Source: Herbiconiux sp. VKM Ac-1786 (GTDB lineage Bacteria > Actinomycetota > Actinomycetes > Actinomycetales > Microbacteriaceae). Taken from it: a DNA stretch of 64,000 nucleotides. The notes beneath the pieces were generated by a model. It ran no database searches. It worked only from the letters and a program-made list of their open reading frames with translations, and had not been told where the DNA came from. Below are positions 8,018-17,951 of the stretch, in pieces. Position numbers and translations under genes: made by a program. Position 1 is the first letter of the stretch; every line of letters begins with the position of its first letter. The stretch spans positions 2,199,568 through 2,263,567 of the forward strand of contig NZ_JADKSG010000001.1 of assembly GCF_015350805.1 (NCBI RefSeq), in the 5' to 3' direction.

Positions 8018-8041
8018 CTGCCGCTGCCGCTGCCGCTGCCG
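8018..8041. repeat. Four-unit CTGCCG hexamer repeat
   Basis: Four consecutive CTGCCG units lie just after the RidA-like stop codon and before the terminator stem. Confidence 0.7.
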
Positions 8042-8044
8042 GCC

Positions 8045-8073
8045 GCGGCCGCCGCGTGTGCTGCGGCGGCCGC
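8045..8073. terminator. Bidirectional hairpin between the RidA-like gene and acs
   Basis: GCGGCCGCCGC (8045-8055) pairs with GCGGCGGCCGC (8063-8073) over a 7-base loop, located in the convergent gap. Confidence 0.65.
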
Positions 8074-8083
8074 GTCTTCGGCG

Positions 8084-10063
<1,980 letters not shown>

Positions 10064-10211
10064 GTGTCGTGTCGCTCCTTCGCGAAGACCAACCGGTTCG
10101 TGCCGTCACTCGGGCGGCTGCCGTCTACGACGATAGTCCACCCCTCCGGAGCCAGATCAACCGCCCCGGGGCGGTCGCGCGACACGGTCACTGAGAATTC
10201 GCTGGAGTGGT

Positions 10212-10239
10212 TTGTGGAAGTGTTTCGAGTGGGTAAACT
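10212..10239 (+). promoter_or_regulatory. Promoter of the 6C-type small RNA
   Basis: TTGTGG (10212-10217), a 16-base spacer and TAAACT (10234-10239) place a start near 10246, just upstream of the first C6 hairpin. Confidence 0.5.
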
Positions 10240-10245
10240 CGGTGT

Positions 10246-10346
10246 TACCGGACGTCAAGTTCGGATGCAGCGCACTAGCGATTCCCCCCAATCCAGCGTT
10301 GCTGCGGCGGCACCCTTCCCCCCATTGGGTGCCGCCCCTTCTTTTT
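10246..10346 (+). ncRNA. 6C-type small RNA (two hairpins with CCCCCC loops)
   Basis: Two hairpin loops each carry a run of six C: GATT-CCCCCC-AATC inside a longer stem closed by GCAGC (10267-10271) and GCTGC (10301-10305), and a 10-bp stem GGCGGCACCC/GGGTGCCGCC with loop TTCCCCCCATT (10306-10336). The second hairpin is followed by TTCTTTTT, a strong intrinsic terminator. This is the defining architecture of the actinobacterial 6C RNA. In M. tuberculosis the 6C RNA (B11) also lies beside the Tad/Flp locus, so position supports the call. The 5' end is inferred from the promoter. Confidence 0.85.
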
Positions 10347-10347
10347 A

Positions 10348-10379
10348 ACGAACGCCTCGGCTCCGGCCGGGGCGTTCGT
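10348..10379 (+). terminator. Second hairpin downstream of the 6C RNA
   Basis: ACGAACGCC (10348-10356) pairs with GGCGTTCGT (10371-10379). It may back up the 6C terminator; no long T-tract follows. Confidence 0.45.
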
Positions 10380-10477
10380 CGTTTCCGCCGGCTGCCCTCA
10401 TCTTCTGCACAGCGGGCGCGCGTCCCTGGTTACCGCACAGCTTCTCCGATCGACGGATGCTCGGCAGCGGCCCCTCG

Positions 10478-10483
10478 TACGGT
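10478..10483 (+). promoter_or_regulatory. -10 element (TACGGT) of a leaderless Tad operon mRNA
   Basis: TACGGT ends 6 bases before the ATG at 10490. Confidence 0.5.
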
Positions 10484-10489
10484 CACCCC

Positions 10490-11701
10490 ATGACCACCAC
10501 CGCCCTCACCCGACTCCACCGCTCCGACGAGGTCTTCGGCCCGCTCGCCCCCTACCTCGTCGACCCCGCGGTCACCGACCTCTTCGTCAACGGCCACCGC
10601 GAGCTCTGGGTCGACCGCGGTGCCGGTGCGGCCCGTGATCCGAGTTGGACCTGCCCGGGCGAGGACGCCCTGCGAGCGTTCGCCGTGCGGCTGGTCGCCC
10701 GCGGCGGCCGCCACCTCGACGAAGCGACCCCGTGCGTCGACGTGGAGGTCGAGGGCGTCCGCGTGCATGTCGTCCTCCCGCCGATCGCGGTCGGTGGAAC
10801 GGTCATCTCCGTCCGCGTGCCCGGAACCTCCCGCCCCGACCTCGACGACCTGGCCCGCCGCGGCCTCTTCGGCGCCGGACCGGCGGGTCTCGCGCGCCGG
10901 GCCTTCGTCGAGCAGGCCGTCCGCGACCGGGTCAACCTGCTCGTCACCGGCGCCGGCGGCAGCGGGAAGACCACCTTCCTCGCCGCGCTGCTCGGGGCCG
11001 CCGATCCCGCCGACCGCCTCGTCGTGATCGAGGACGTCGCCGAACTGCGCGTCGAGCATCCGCACGTCGTCTCGCTCGAGGCGCGCCAGCCGAACCTCGA
11101 GGGCGCCGGCGGCATCGGCCTCGCCGAGCTGGTCCGCCAGGCCCTTCGCATGCGGCCCGACCGCCTCGTCCTTGGGGAGTGCCGGGGCGCCGAGATCCGC
11201 GACCTCCTCGCCGCGCTCAACACCGGCCACGACGGCGGCGCCGGCACCCTGCACGCGAACGCCATCGCCGACGTCCCGGCCCGCCTCGAGGCCCTCGGCG
11301 CCCTCGCGGGCCTCGACGCCGCCGCCCTTGCCCGCCAAACCGTCAGCGCCGTCGGCCTGGTCCTCCACCTCCGCCGCACCCCCGCCTCGCGCACGTCCCC
11401 CGCCCCCACGCCGACCACACGCCCGCCCACCGCCTCCCTCAGCGACCCCGCCGCCTTTCCCGGCGACCCAACTCACCTCCGCGATGACGCTGCGGGCCGT
11501 GCTGCCATTGCCGGTAGTCCTTCCATCGCCGGTGCTCCGGATGCCCACGCCCGCTCGGTCCGCGTCCTCGATGGCCTCGGACGTTTCGCGCTCACCCCCT
11601 CGGGCCATCTCACCATCGTGTCCATCCCCCTTCCCGGGTCGCCTGCGACCTCGGCTTCGCGTGCCCGGCGCGGGGCGGCGCCCGTGCCTGGGGCGGCGTG
11701 A
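10490..11701 (+). CDS. CpaF/TadA-type secretion ATPase of a Tad/Flp pilus system
   Basis: This 403-residue ATPase powers pilus assembly at the inner face of the membrane. Walker A is GAGGSGKTT (residues 154-162), Walker B region LVVIEDVAEL, the Asp/arginine finger region LGECRGAEIRD, and the His box GHDGGAGTLHAN. The N-terminal domain reads DPAVTDLFVNGHRELWVDRG, typical of CpaF. The last 75 or so residues are a Pro/Ser/Thr/Ala-rich low-complexity tail. It is the first gene of the locus, directly after the 6C RNA. In M. tuberculosis a septum-site/CpaE-like gene precedes the homologue; it is absent here. Its stop overlaps the next start (ATGA). Confidence 0.92.
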   Translation: MTTTALTRLHRSDEVFGPLAPYLVDPAVTDLFVNGHRELWVDRGAGAARDPSWTCPGEDALRAFAVRLVARGGRHLDEATPCVDVEVEGVRVHVVLPPIAVGGTVISVRVPGTSRPDLDDLARRGLFGAGPAGLARRAFVEQAVRDRVNLLVTGAGGSGKTTFLAALLGAADPADRLVVIEDVAELRVEHPHVVSLEARQPNLEGAGGIGLAELVRQALRMRPDRLVLGECRGAEIRDLLAALNTGHDGGAGTLHANAIADVPARLEALGALAGLDAAALARQTVSAVGLVLHLRRTPASRTSPAPTPTTRPPTASLSDPAAFPGDPTHLRDDAAGRAAIAGSPSIAGAPDAHARSVRVLDGLGRFALTPSGHLTIVSIPLPGSPATSASRARRGAAPVPGAA

Positions 11702-12861
11702 TGACGGCGTCGGCCCCGCGGGCGGTGAGCCTCCGCCGGCGCGATCGCGTCCGCACTCCGGAGGCCGATCGGAGCGCCGCCGTGGTCGAACGCCTGGCGG
11801 CCCTGATCGGAGCCGGTGTCGCGCCCGCGCAGGCGTGGCGCTACCTCGCCGAGGTCGAGCCGCACCCGCAGGTCGCCGCGGTCGTCGCCCGCCTCGACGG
11901 TGGCGCCGACGTCGCCCACGCCATCGCCGGCGCCGCCGCTTCGGCGGCCGGCTCGGCGCACCGCGGCCGCGCGAGCGCCGCCACCGAGTCGTGGCACGTG
12001 CTCGCGGCGGCCTGGTCGGTGGCGACCTCCGCCGGAGCTCCGCTCGCGCATTGCCTCGACGACATCGCGGCCACGCTCCGCGGCCTCGCGCAGGCCGAGC
12101 GCGACACCTCGGCCGCGCTGGCCTCGCCGCAGGCGACCACCCGCCTCGTCCTGTTCCTCCCCGTGATCTCCATAGCCGGCGCGTCCCTCCTCGGGCTCGA
12201 CACCCTGCAGGTCCTGCTCGGAACCCCGCCCGGCCTCGTCTGCCTCGCCGGAGGGATCGCCCTCACCGCCCTCGGAGCGCTCTGGAGCCGCCACCTCGTG
12301 CGCCGAGCCGCCCCCATCGACCGCGCCCCCGGCCTCCTCCTCGACCTCACCGCCGTAGCCATCGCCGGCGGCGGCTCCCTCCCCGCCGCCCGCACCCTGG
12401 CCCTCACCACGATCGAACGGCTGGCCCCCACGGCCCTCGCCCCACCACCAGATCGCCCGGCATCCACCCAATCGGCACCGGCCCAACCGACACCCGGTCG
12501 GCCGGCATCCCGTCAGCCGGCATCCCGCCAGCCGGCGTTCGGCCAGCCAGCACCCGGCCCCTCGGCGTCCGGTCGGCCGGCGTCATCCAACCAGTCGGCG
12601 TCTGGCCAGTCGGGGTCAGAGCAGCTGTCCGTGCTCGCCGAGGTGCTCGCGCTCGCCGAGCGCTCCGGTGCGCCCCCGGCGCAGCTTCTCCGCTCCGAGG
12701 CCCTCCGCCTCCGCCGCGAATCCGTCGCCCGCACCCAGCGCCGCACCGCCGAGCTGGGCGTCTGGCTCATGCTCCCCCTCGGAACCTGCGTCCTCCCCTC
12801 CTTCCTCCTCCTGGCAGTCGCCCCGCTCCTCCTGGCGGCCCTCCCTCCCGCCCTCCTCTAA
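11701..12861 (+). CDS. Type II secretion F-domain membrane protein, probable TadB-TadC fusion
   Basis: This 386-residue protein appears to hold two T2SSF units. The first (about residues 20-150) has AALIGAGVAPAQAWRYL, then SAGAPLAHCLDDIA, followed by membrane helices around LVLFLPVISIAGASLLGLD and VCLAGGIALTALGAL. The second starts at LLLDLTAVAIAGGGSLPAA and ends with LAERSGAPPAQLLRSEA and helices near VLPSFLLLAVAPLLLAALP. A Pro/Ser/Gln/Ala linker of about 58 residues, made of degenerate five-residue repeats, interrupts the second unit. Mycobacteria use two separate genes here, so this looks like a fusion. It should form the platform for pilin assembly. The ATG at 11701 overlaps the CpaF stop. 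Confidence 0.82.
   Translation: MTASAPRAVSLRRRDRVRTPEADRSAAVVERLAALIGAGVAPAQAWRYLAEVEPHPQVAAVVARLDGGADVAHAIAGAAASAAGSAHRGRASAATESWHVLAAAWSVATSAGAPLAHCLDDIAATLRGLAQAERDTSAALASPQATTRLVLFLPVISIAGASLLGLDTLQVLLGTPPGLVCLAGGIALTALGALWSRHLVRRAAPIDRAPGLLLDLTAVAIAGGGSLPAARTLALTTIERLAPTALAPPPDRPASTQSAPAQPTPGRPASRQPASRQPAFGQPAPGPSASGRPASSNQSASGQSGSEQLSVLAEVLALAERSGAPPAQLLRSEALRLRRESVARTQRRTAELGVWLMLPLGTCVLPSFLLLAVAPLLLAALPPALL
12446..12621 (+). repeat. Degenerate 15-bp minisatellite inside the TadB-TadC-like gene
   Basis: Roughly ten imperfect five-codon units encode variants of [QR]-P-A-x-[RG]; GCCGGCATCC-type cores recur every 15 bases. The repeat keeps frame and codes for the linker. Confidence 0.75.
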
Positions 12862-12979
12862 CGCCGGCCCCGGCGGCGCCGCACCACGAGCTTTGATGCC
12901 GCCCCCCACAACCTCTCACAGCCACGACTGCCCGCGGCCACTACGACCACTCACCATCACCACTACGAAAGGACGCACC

Positions 12980-13273
12980 ATGACATCCACGAGATTTGAG
13001 CCGGTCTGCGCTCTCTGCGCGGCGCTCGACACCCTGGAGCGAGGCGCCGACGGCACCGCGCGGGCCGAGACGCGGGGACGCGACCGGAGGGGGTGGCGGC
13101 ACAGGCTTCGTGTCGCCGTCGCCGACGAAAGCGGCGCGGCGACCGCCGAGTATGCGGTCATCCTGCTGGCGGCGGTCGGGTTCGCCGGGCTGCTGCTGGT
13201 CATCCTGCGGGGCGACGAGGTGAAGAGCATGCTGACGGATCTGGTGCATCGTGCCCTCACATCCGCCGGTTGA
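12980..13273 (+). CDS. DUF4244 small pilin-like protein (Flp-type)
   Basis: This 97-residue protein has a 47-residue cytoplasmic-like leader, then SGAATAEYAVILLAAVGFAG and a hydrophobic helix, ending in a short tail. G-AATA-EY matches the Flp prepilin cleavage rule (Gly, four residues, then Glu-Tyr), so the mature subunit would start after Gly and be about 45 residues. The ATG at 12980 has GAAAGGA 7 bases upstream. It is the best candidate for the major pilin. The processing peptidase (TadV/CpaA) is not in the window. Confidence 0.85.
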   Translation: MTSTRFEPVCALCAALDTLERGADGTARAETRGRDRRGWRHRLRVAVADESGAATAEYAVILLAAVGFAGLLLVILRGDEVKSMLTDLVHRALTSAG

Positions 13274-13892
13274 TCGACGGCCCGGCTTTCGCATCGGGGT
13301 CCGGCGCGGCCCGACGGGCGGCCTGGGCGTCAGCGTCCGGCGCGGCCCGACGGGCGGCCTGGGCGTCAGACTCCGGGGCGGCCCAAGCAGCGGCCTGGGC
13401 GTCGAAGCTCAGCGCAGCGTAGGCGACAGCCTGGGTGTGAGAGCCGGGAGCGGCCTGGGCGACGCCCTGGGTTTCGGAGCCGGGCGCAGCCGGAGCGACG
13501 GCACGGGTGGTGCGGGGCGTGTTGCGAGCGGGCGCGCGGGTTCGGCGCTGCGGCGGGTGCTGGCCGAGGAGCGGGGGTCGGTGGCGGCGGAGTTCGCCGT
13601 GGTGCTTCCGGCCGCCGCGATCGTGCTCGTCATGGGGTTGGGGCTCGTGCAGCTCGGCACCGTCCAGGTGAGGTTGACGGATGCCGCCGCCGATGCGGCA
13701 CGGCTGATCGGACGGGGCGAGAGCGCGGACGCCCGGGTCGCCGCCGCGCATCCGGGTGCCACCATGACGGAGAGTCGCACGGGGGCGGTGGTCTGCGTCA
13801 CGGTGTCGGCCCGGGTCTCCGTGGGCTCCGGGCCGGCAATCCCGTTCGAGGGGACGGGCTGTGCCCTCGATGACACCCGGGCGGCTCCATGA
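13251..13892 (+). CDS. TadE-family pilus protein, start uncertain
   Basis: The conserved part is RGSVAAEFAVVLPAAAIVLVM (pseudopilin-like helix) followed by VQVRLTDAAADAARLIGRGE, the TadE signature. The first 100 residues of the longest frame are Gly/Arg/Val-rich and built from 36-bp tandem repeats; they overlap the pilin gene end. A GTG at 13557, giving a 111-residue protein starting VLAEERGSV, is a plausible alternative and closer to the usual family length. The C-terminal stop overlaps the next ATG (ATGA). Tad minor pilins are secreted with the pilus; the exact role here is unknown. Confidence 0.75.
   Translation: MPSHPPVDRRPGFRIGVRRGPTGGLGVSVRRGPTGGLGVRLRGGPSSGLGVEAQRSVGDSLGVRAGSGLGDALGFGAGRSRSDGTGGAGRVASGRAGSALRRVLAEERGSVAAEFAVVLPAAAIVLVMGLGLVQLGTVQVRLTDAAADAARLIGRGESADARVAAAHPGATMTESRTGAVVCVTVSARVSVGSGPAIPFEGTGCALDDTRAAP
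13300..13407 (+). repeat. 36-bp tandem repeat at the 5' side of the TadE-like gene
   Basis: Units at 13300-13335 and 13336-13371 match at 34 of 36 bases, and a diverged third unit spans 13372-13407. Further degenerate copies continue to about 13490. In frame they encode 12-residue units with the core RRGPTGGLGV. Confidence 0.85.
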
Positions 13893-14395
13893 GGGCGCAG
13901 GCCAGGTCGAGCGACCGGCGAAATCCGCGCCGGTCAGGTGACCGTCGTCCCGGTCGTCTCGTGCCGGGGACAGAGGACAAGGGGGAGGAGGGCGGCGGCT
14001 CGGTCGTCGGGCTGGCCGTCGTGGCCGCGCTGGCCGCCGCGGTGGTGGCGTTCGCGCCGTTCGGCGGTGCGCTCGCCGCGCGCCAGGCGCTGGTCGGGGC
14101 CGCCGACGCGGCCGCGCTCGCCGCAGCCGACACGGCGTCGGGCCGGGTGAGCGGCGACCCCTGCGGGGCGGCGGCGGCCGTCGCCGGGGCTCTGGGCGTG
14201 ATCGTTGCCGGGTGCACGGTGGACGGCGGGGGAGTGGCGGTGGTGACCGTGTCCACGACGATCCTCGGCATCCCTCTCGCCGCCGAAGCCCGGGCGGGCC
14301 CGCCGCCCCACCCGGAATCGAGAGGGAGCGAGAGGGGCCGACCCGGGCGGGCGGAGTCAGGTCAGGAGGAGACGACCGCCTCCACGTACCGGTAG
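13889..14395 (+). CDS. Rv3654c-like secretion-associated TadE-like protein
   Basis: This 168-residue protein has a basic N-terminus, then GGGSVVGLAVVAALAAAVVAF as a single hydrophobic helix, and ARQALVGAADAAALAAADTA, which is the pattern of the TadE-like protein that closes Tad loci in actinobacteria. A Cys-containing segment (DPCGAAAAVAGALGVIVAGC) follows. The C-terminal 45 residues are low complexity. The start overlaps the upstream stop by ATGA, so translation is coupled. The gene converges on the 78-residue protein gene with a 34-base overlap. Confidence 0.8.
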   Translation: MRAQARSSDRRNPRRSGDRRPGRLVPGTEDKGEEGGGSVVGLAVVAALAAAVVAFAPFGGALAARQALVGAADAAALAAADTASGRVSGDPCGAAAAVAGALGVIVAGCTVDGGGVAVVTVSTTILGIPLAAEARAGPPPHPESRGSERGRPGRAESGQEETTASTYR

Positions 14396-14598
14396 TCGAC
14401 CGCGCTCGGCCGCTCCGAGTCGGCGTACTCCAGGCCCGAGGCCCGGCGGTACAGATAGGACTTGCTGCGGGTGGCGGCGGGGATGCTCAGCCGCGCGTGC
14501 GGCTCACCCGCATCCGTGAAGTCGGTGCGGATGGTCTTGCCCTCGAGCGGACCGTCGGTGAACTTGGCGGTGTAACTGCCTTTGTCGACAGGCGACAT
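14362..14598 (-). CDS. Conserved-looking small protein of unknown function (78 aa)
   Basis: From the ATG at 14598, with AGGAAAGGG just upstream, the frame codes for 78 residues. The protein is soluble, mixed charge, and predicted mostly beta (SYTAKFTDGPLEGKTIRTDF, YLYRRASGLEY). No cysteines, no membrane segment and no catalytic motif are evident. It is divergent from topA and overlaps the end of the TadE-like gene. I do not recognise a family. Good ribosome binding and protein-like composition support it. Confidence 0.65.
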   Translation of the reverse strand: MSPVDKGSYTAKFTDGPLEGKTIRTDFTDAGEPHARLSIPAATRSKSYLYRRASGLEYADSERPSAVDYRYVEAVVSS

Positions 14599-14822
14599 GA
14601 TGCGATGCCCTTTCCTCATTGAAGTGGTCGATGACCATTGTCCCCCTCGCGGGGGCCCGCGCAACGCCCGTCGATCATCTGCGAAGAAGGGATCGGCGGC
14701 GTCCGGACGGGAATCAGCGGGCATCCACGCGCGTTTCCGCAACGGCGACCGCACGATTAGGCACCTCCCGGTTGGGGGTGTGTATGGTGTGCCTGACAGA
14801 TCGCATATATAAGGAGAAACCT

Positions 14823-17800
14823 TTGCCCAGCCCGAGAAAGCTCGTCATCGTCGAGTCCCCGACGAAGGTGAAGTCGATCGCCCAGTACCTCGGCGACGGC
14901 TTCGATGTGCTTGCCTCGGTCGGTCACATCCGCGATCTGGTCGAACCGAAGAACCTCCCGCCCGAGCTCAAGAAGGGCTCGCTCGGCAAGTTCTCCGTCG
15001 ACGTCGAGAACGGCTTCGAGCCGTACTACGTCGTCTCCGACGCCAAGAAGAAGACCGTCGCCGAACTGAAGAAGGCACTCGCCTCCGCCGACGAGCTCTA
15101 CCTCGCAACTGATGAAGACCGCGAGGGCGAGGCCATCGCGTGGCACCTCCTGCAGGTGCTGAAGCCCAAGGTGCCGGTCAAGCGCATGGTCTTCCACGAG
15201 ATCACCCGTGAGGCCATCGAGGCCGCCCGCGACAACACCCGCCAGATCGACGACGCCCTCGTCGACGCGCAGGAGACCCGCCGCATCCTCGACCGCCTCT
15301 ACGGCTACGAGGTCAGCCCCGTGCTCTGGCGCAAGGTCGGCCCCGGTCTGTCCGCCGGCCGCGTGCAGTCCGCCGCCACCCGCCTGGTCGTCGACCGCGA
15401 ACGGGAGCGCCTGGCGTTCACGAGCGCCAACTACTGGGACCTGACGGCCACCCTCGCCCCTGGCGAGACCGCGAAGACCGCCCCCGAGAAAGACGCGTTC
15501 GACGCCCGCCTGGTGCGCCTGAACGGCGAGCGGGTCGCGTCGGGCCGCGACTACGACGAGTCGGGTCAGCTCAAGGGCAAGGCCGTGCCGCTCGGCGAGG
15601 CCGCCGCCACCGCCCTGAAGGATGCGCTGCAGGCCGACGGCGTCGACATCCGCGTCAGCGCGCTCGAGAGCAAGCCCTACACCCGTCGCCCCGCGGCGCC
15701 GTTCACCACCTCGACCCTGCAGCAGGAGGCGGCCCGCAAGCTCCGCTTCTCGGCCCGGCAGACGATGAGCGTCGCCCAGTCGCTCTACGAGAACGGCTAC
15801 ATCACCTACATGCGAACCGACTCGCCGTCGCTCTCGCAGCAGGCGATCAACGCGGCGCGCAACCAGGCCACCAAGCTCTACGGCGCCGACACCATCCCCG
15901 ACAAGCCGCGGCTGTACAGCGGCAAGGGCAAGAACGCGCAGGAGGCCCACGAGGCCATCCGCCCCGCCGGCGAGGTCTTCAAGACCCCGTCCGAGCTGTC
16001 GGGCACGCTGCGCGGCAACGACTTCCGCCTCTACGAGCTGATCTGGAAGCGCACCGTCGCCTCGCAGATGGCCGACGCCAAGGGATCGACCGCCTCGGTC
16101 ACCATCACGGCCGGCCCCGTCGAGGTCGCCGAGCTGGGCGGCACCACCACCGCCGAGTTCTCGGCCTCCGGAACGGTCATCACGTTCCGCGGCTTCCTGC
16201 ACGCCTACGAGGAGAGCCGCGACGAGGAGCGCAACGCCGCCGCCGAGCCCACCGAGGCGAAGCTGCCCGTGCTGAAGGAGGGCCAGGAGCTCGCCGCCGT
16301 CGCCCTCGACGCCGCCGGCCATGACACCACGCCGCCGCCGCGCTACACCGAGGCCAGCCTCGTCAAGGCGCTCGACGAGCTCGGCATCGGCCGCCCCTCC
16401 ACCTACGCGTCGATCATCTCCACGATCGTCGACCGCGGCTACGTCACACCCCGCGGCCAGGCCCTGGTGCCGAGCTGGACGGCCTTCTCCGTCGTGCGCC
16501 TCCTCGAGGACTTCTTCGCCGAGCTCGTGAACTACGACTTCACCGCAGCGCTCGAGGCCGACCTCGACAAGATCGCCGACGGCGAGGAGGATCGCGTCGA
16601 CTGGCTGAAGAGCTTCTACTTCGGCAGCGAGGGCCACCCCGGCCTCCGCAGCGTCATCGACAACCTCGGCGAGATCGACGCCCGCGCGGTGAACTCGGTG
16701 ACCATCACCGACGACATCACGCTGCGCATCGGCAAGTACGGCCCCTACCTTGAGGTGCTCGACCCCTCGGGCGACGTCGAGGCTCCGCCCCGCCGCGTCA
16801 ACCTGCCGCAAGACCTCGCTCCCGACGAGCTCACCCCCGAGAAAGCCCGCGAGCTCGTCGACGCGCCCGTCGTCACCGACCGCGTCATCGGCATCAACCC
16901 CGAGAACGGCAAGCAGGTCGTCGCGAAAGACGGTCGCTTCGGCCCGTACGTGACCGAGCTCGACCCCGAGCCGGCTCCGGATGCGGTGGTCGCCTCGACG
17001 ACGGATGCTCCCGCCACCGGGTCCGCGGCCACCAAGGCCCCGGCGAAGAAGGCTCCGGCGAAGAAGGCCGCCGCCGTCAAGCCGCGCACCGCCTCGCTGT
17101 TCAAGTCGATGGATCTCGCGTCCATCGACCTCGACACCGCGCTGCGGCTGCTCGACCTGCCGCGCACCGTCGGCGACGACCCCGAGTCGGGCGAGCCGAT
17201 CACCGCCCAGGGCGGCAAGTTCGGCCCCTACCTGAAGAAGGGCACCGACACCCGCTCGCTCGAGAGCGAAGACCTGATCTTCGAGATCGACCTGCCGGGA
17301 GCGCTCGAGCTCTTCGCCCAGCCCAAGTACGGGGCCCGCCGGGCCTCGTCGGCGCTGAAGGAGTTCGAGGCCGACCCCGAGAGCGGCAAGCCGATCCGGG
17401 TGAAGGACGGCCGCTTCGGCCCGTACGTCACCGACGGCACGACCAACGCCACGATCCCGCGCGGTGAGACCGTCGAGGAGATCGACTTCGAGCGCGCGGT
17501 TCAGCTGCTCGCCGACAAGCGCGCCAAGGGGCCGGCGAAGCCGCGCGCCAAGGCGGGCGCGGCTAAGACCACGGCGGCCAAGAAGCCGGCGGCCAAGAAG
17601 GCCCCTGCGAAGTCGACCACCGCCAAGACCACGGCGACCAAGACCACGGCCGCCAAGACCACCACCGCCAAGACCACGGCGACCAGGACCACGGCCGCCA
17701 AGACTACGGCGGCCAAGACCACGGCATCCAAGACTACGGCGGCCAAGACTACGGCGGCCAAGACCACGGCGGCCAAGTCGACGGCCACGAAGACGACGGC

Positions 17801-17951
17801 AGCGAAGACCACCGCGGCCCGAACCACGGCAGCCAAGACCTCCGCAGCGAAGACGACGGCAGCGAAGACCACCGCGGCCGAGACCCCCGCCGCGAAGACC
17901 CCCGCCGCCAAGGCGGAGGCCGCCGCCGGCACGGGCACCCCCGCGTCGTGA
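14823..17951 (+). CDS. topA: DNA topoisomerase I (type IA) with long Lys/Ala/Thr-rich tail
   Basis: This 1042-residue enzyme relaxes negative supercoils. The TOPRIM domain starts at KLVIVESPTKVKSIAQYLG and continues to LYLATDEDREGEAIAWHLL. The active-site tyrosine is about Tyr329 in YITYMRTDS. C-terminal TopA repeats are visible as GKFGPYLKKG and GRFGPYVTDG. From 17560 on the tail is built of 15-bp repeats coding for AKTTA, a basic tail that in actinobacterial TopA aids DNA binding and processivity. The TTG start at 14823 is chosen because AAGGAG lies about 7 bases upstream and homology starts there. The tmk start overlaps the stop (GTGA). Confidence 0.96.
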   Translation: MPSPRKLVIVESPTKVKSIAQYLGDGFDVLASVGHIRDLVEPKNLPPELKKGSLGKFSVDVENGFEPYYVVSDAKKKTVAELKKALASADELYLATDEDREGEAIAWHLLQVLKPKVPVKRMVFHEITREAIEAARDNTRQIDDALVDAQETRRILDRLYGYEVSPVLWRKVGPGLSAGRVQSAATRLVVDRERERLAFTSANYWDLTATLAPGETAKTAPEKDAFDARLVRLNGERVASGRDYDESGQLKGKAVPLGEAAATALKDALQADGVDIRVSALESKPYTRRPAAPFTTSTLQQEAARKLRFSARQTMSVAQSLYENGYITYMRTDSPSLSQQAINAARNQATKLYGADTIPDKPRLYSGKGKNAQEAHEAIRPAGEVFKTPSELSGTLRGNDFRLYELIWKRTVASQMADAKGSTASVTITAGPVEVAELGGTTTAEFSASGTVITFRGFLHAYEESRDEERNAAAEPTEAKLPVLKEGQELAAVALDAAGHDTTPPPRYTEASLVKALDELGIGRPSTYASIISTIVDRGYVTPRGQALVPSWTAFSVVRLLEDFFAELVNYDFTAALEADLDKIADGEEDRVDWLKSFYFGSEGHPGLRSVIDNLGEIDARAVNSVTITDDITLRIGKYGPYLEVLDPSGDVEAPPRRVNLPQDLAPDELTPEKARELVDAPVVTDRVIGINPENGKQVVAKDGRFGPYVTELDPEPAPDAVVASTTDAPATGSAATKAPAKKAPAKKAAAVKPRTASLFKSMDLASIDLDTALRLLDLPRTVGDDPESGEPITAQGGKFGPYLKKGTDTRSLESEDLIFEIDLPGALELFAQPKYGARRASSALKEFEADPESGKPIRVKDGRFGPYVTDGTTNATIPRGETVEEIDFERAVQLLADKRAKGPAKPRAKAGAAKTTAAKKPAAKKAPAKSTTAKTTATKTTAAKTTTAKTTATRTTAAKTTAAKTTASKTTAAKTTAAKTTAAKSTATKTTAAKTTAARTTAAKTSAAKTTAAKTTAAETPAAKTPAAKAEAAAGTGTPAS
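17560..17930 (+). repeat. 15-bp repeat array encoding the AKTTA tail of TopA
   Basis: About two dozen five-codon units (consensus Ala-Lys-Thr-Thr-Ala, with Ser, Arg, Pro and Glu variants) run in frame to near the end of topA. Confidence 0.9.

Noticed and set aside
13300..13490. CRISPR-like 36-bp repeats
   Set aside because: The repeats are directly adjacent, degenerate and GC-rich with no unique spacers.
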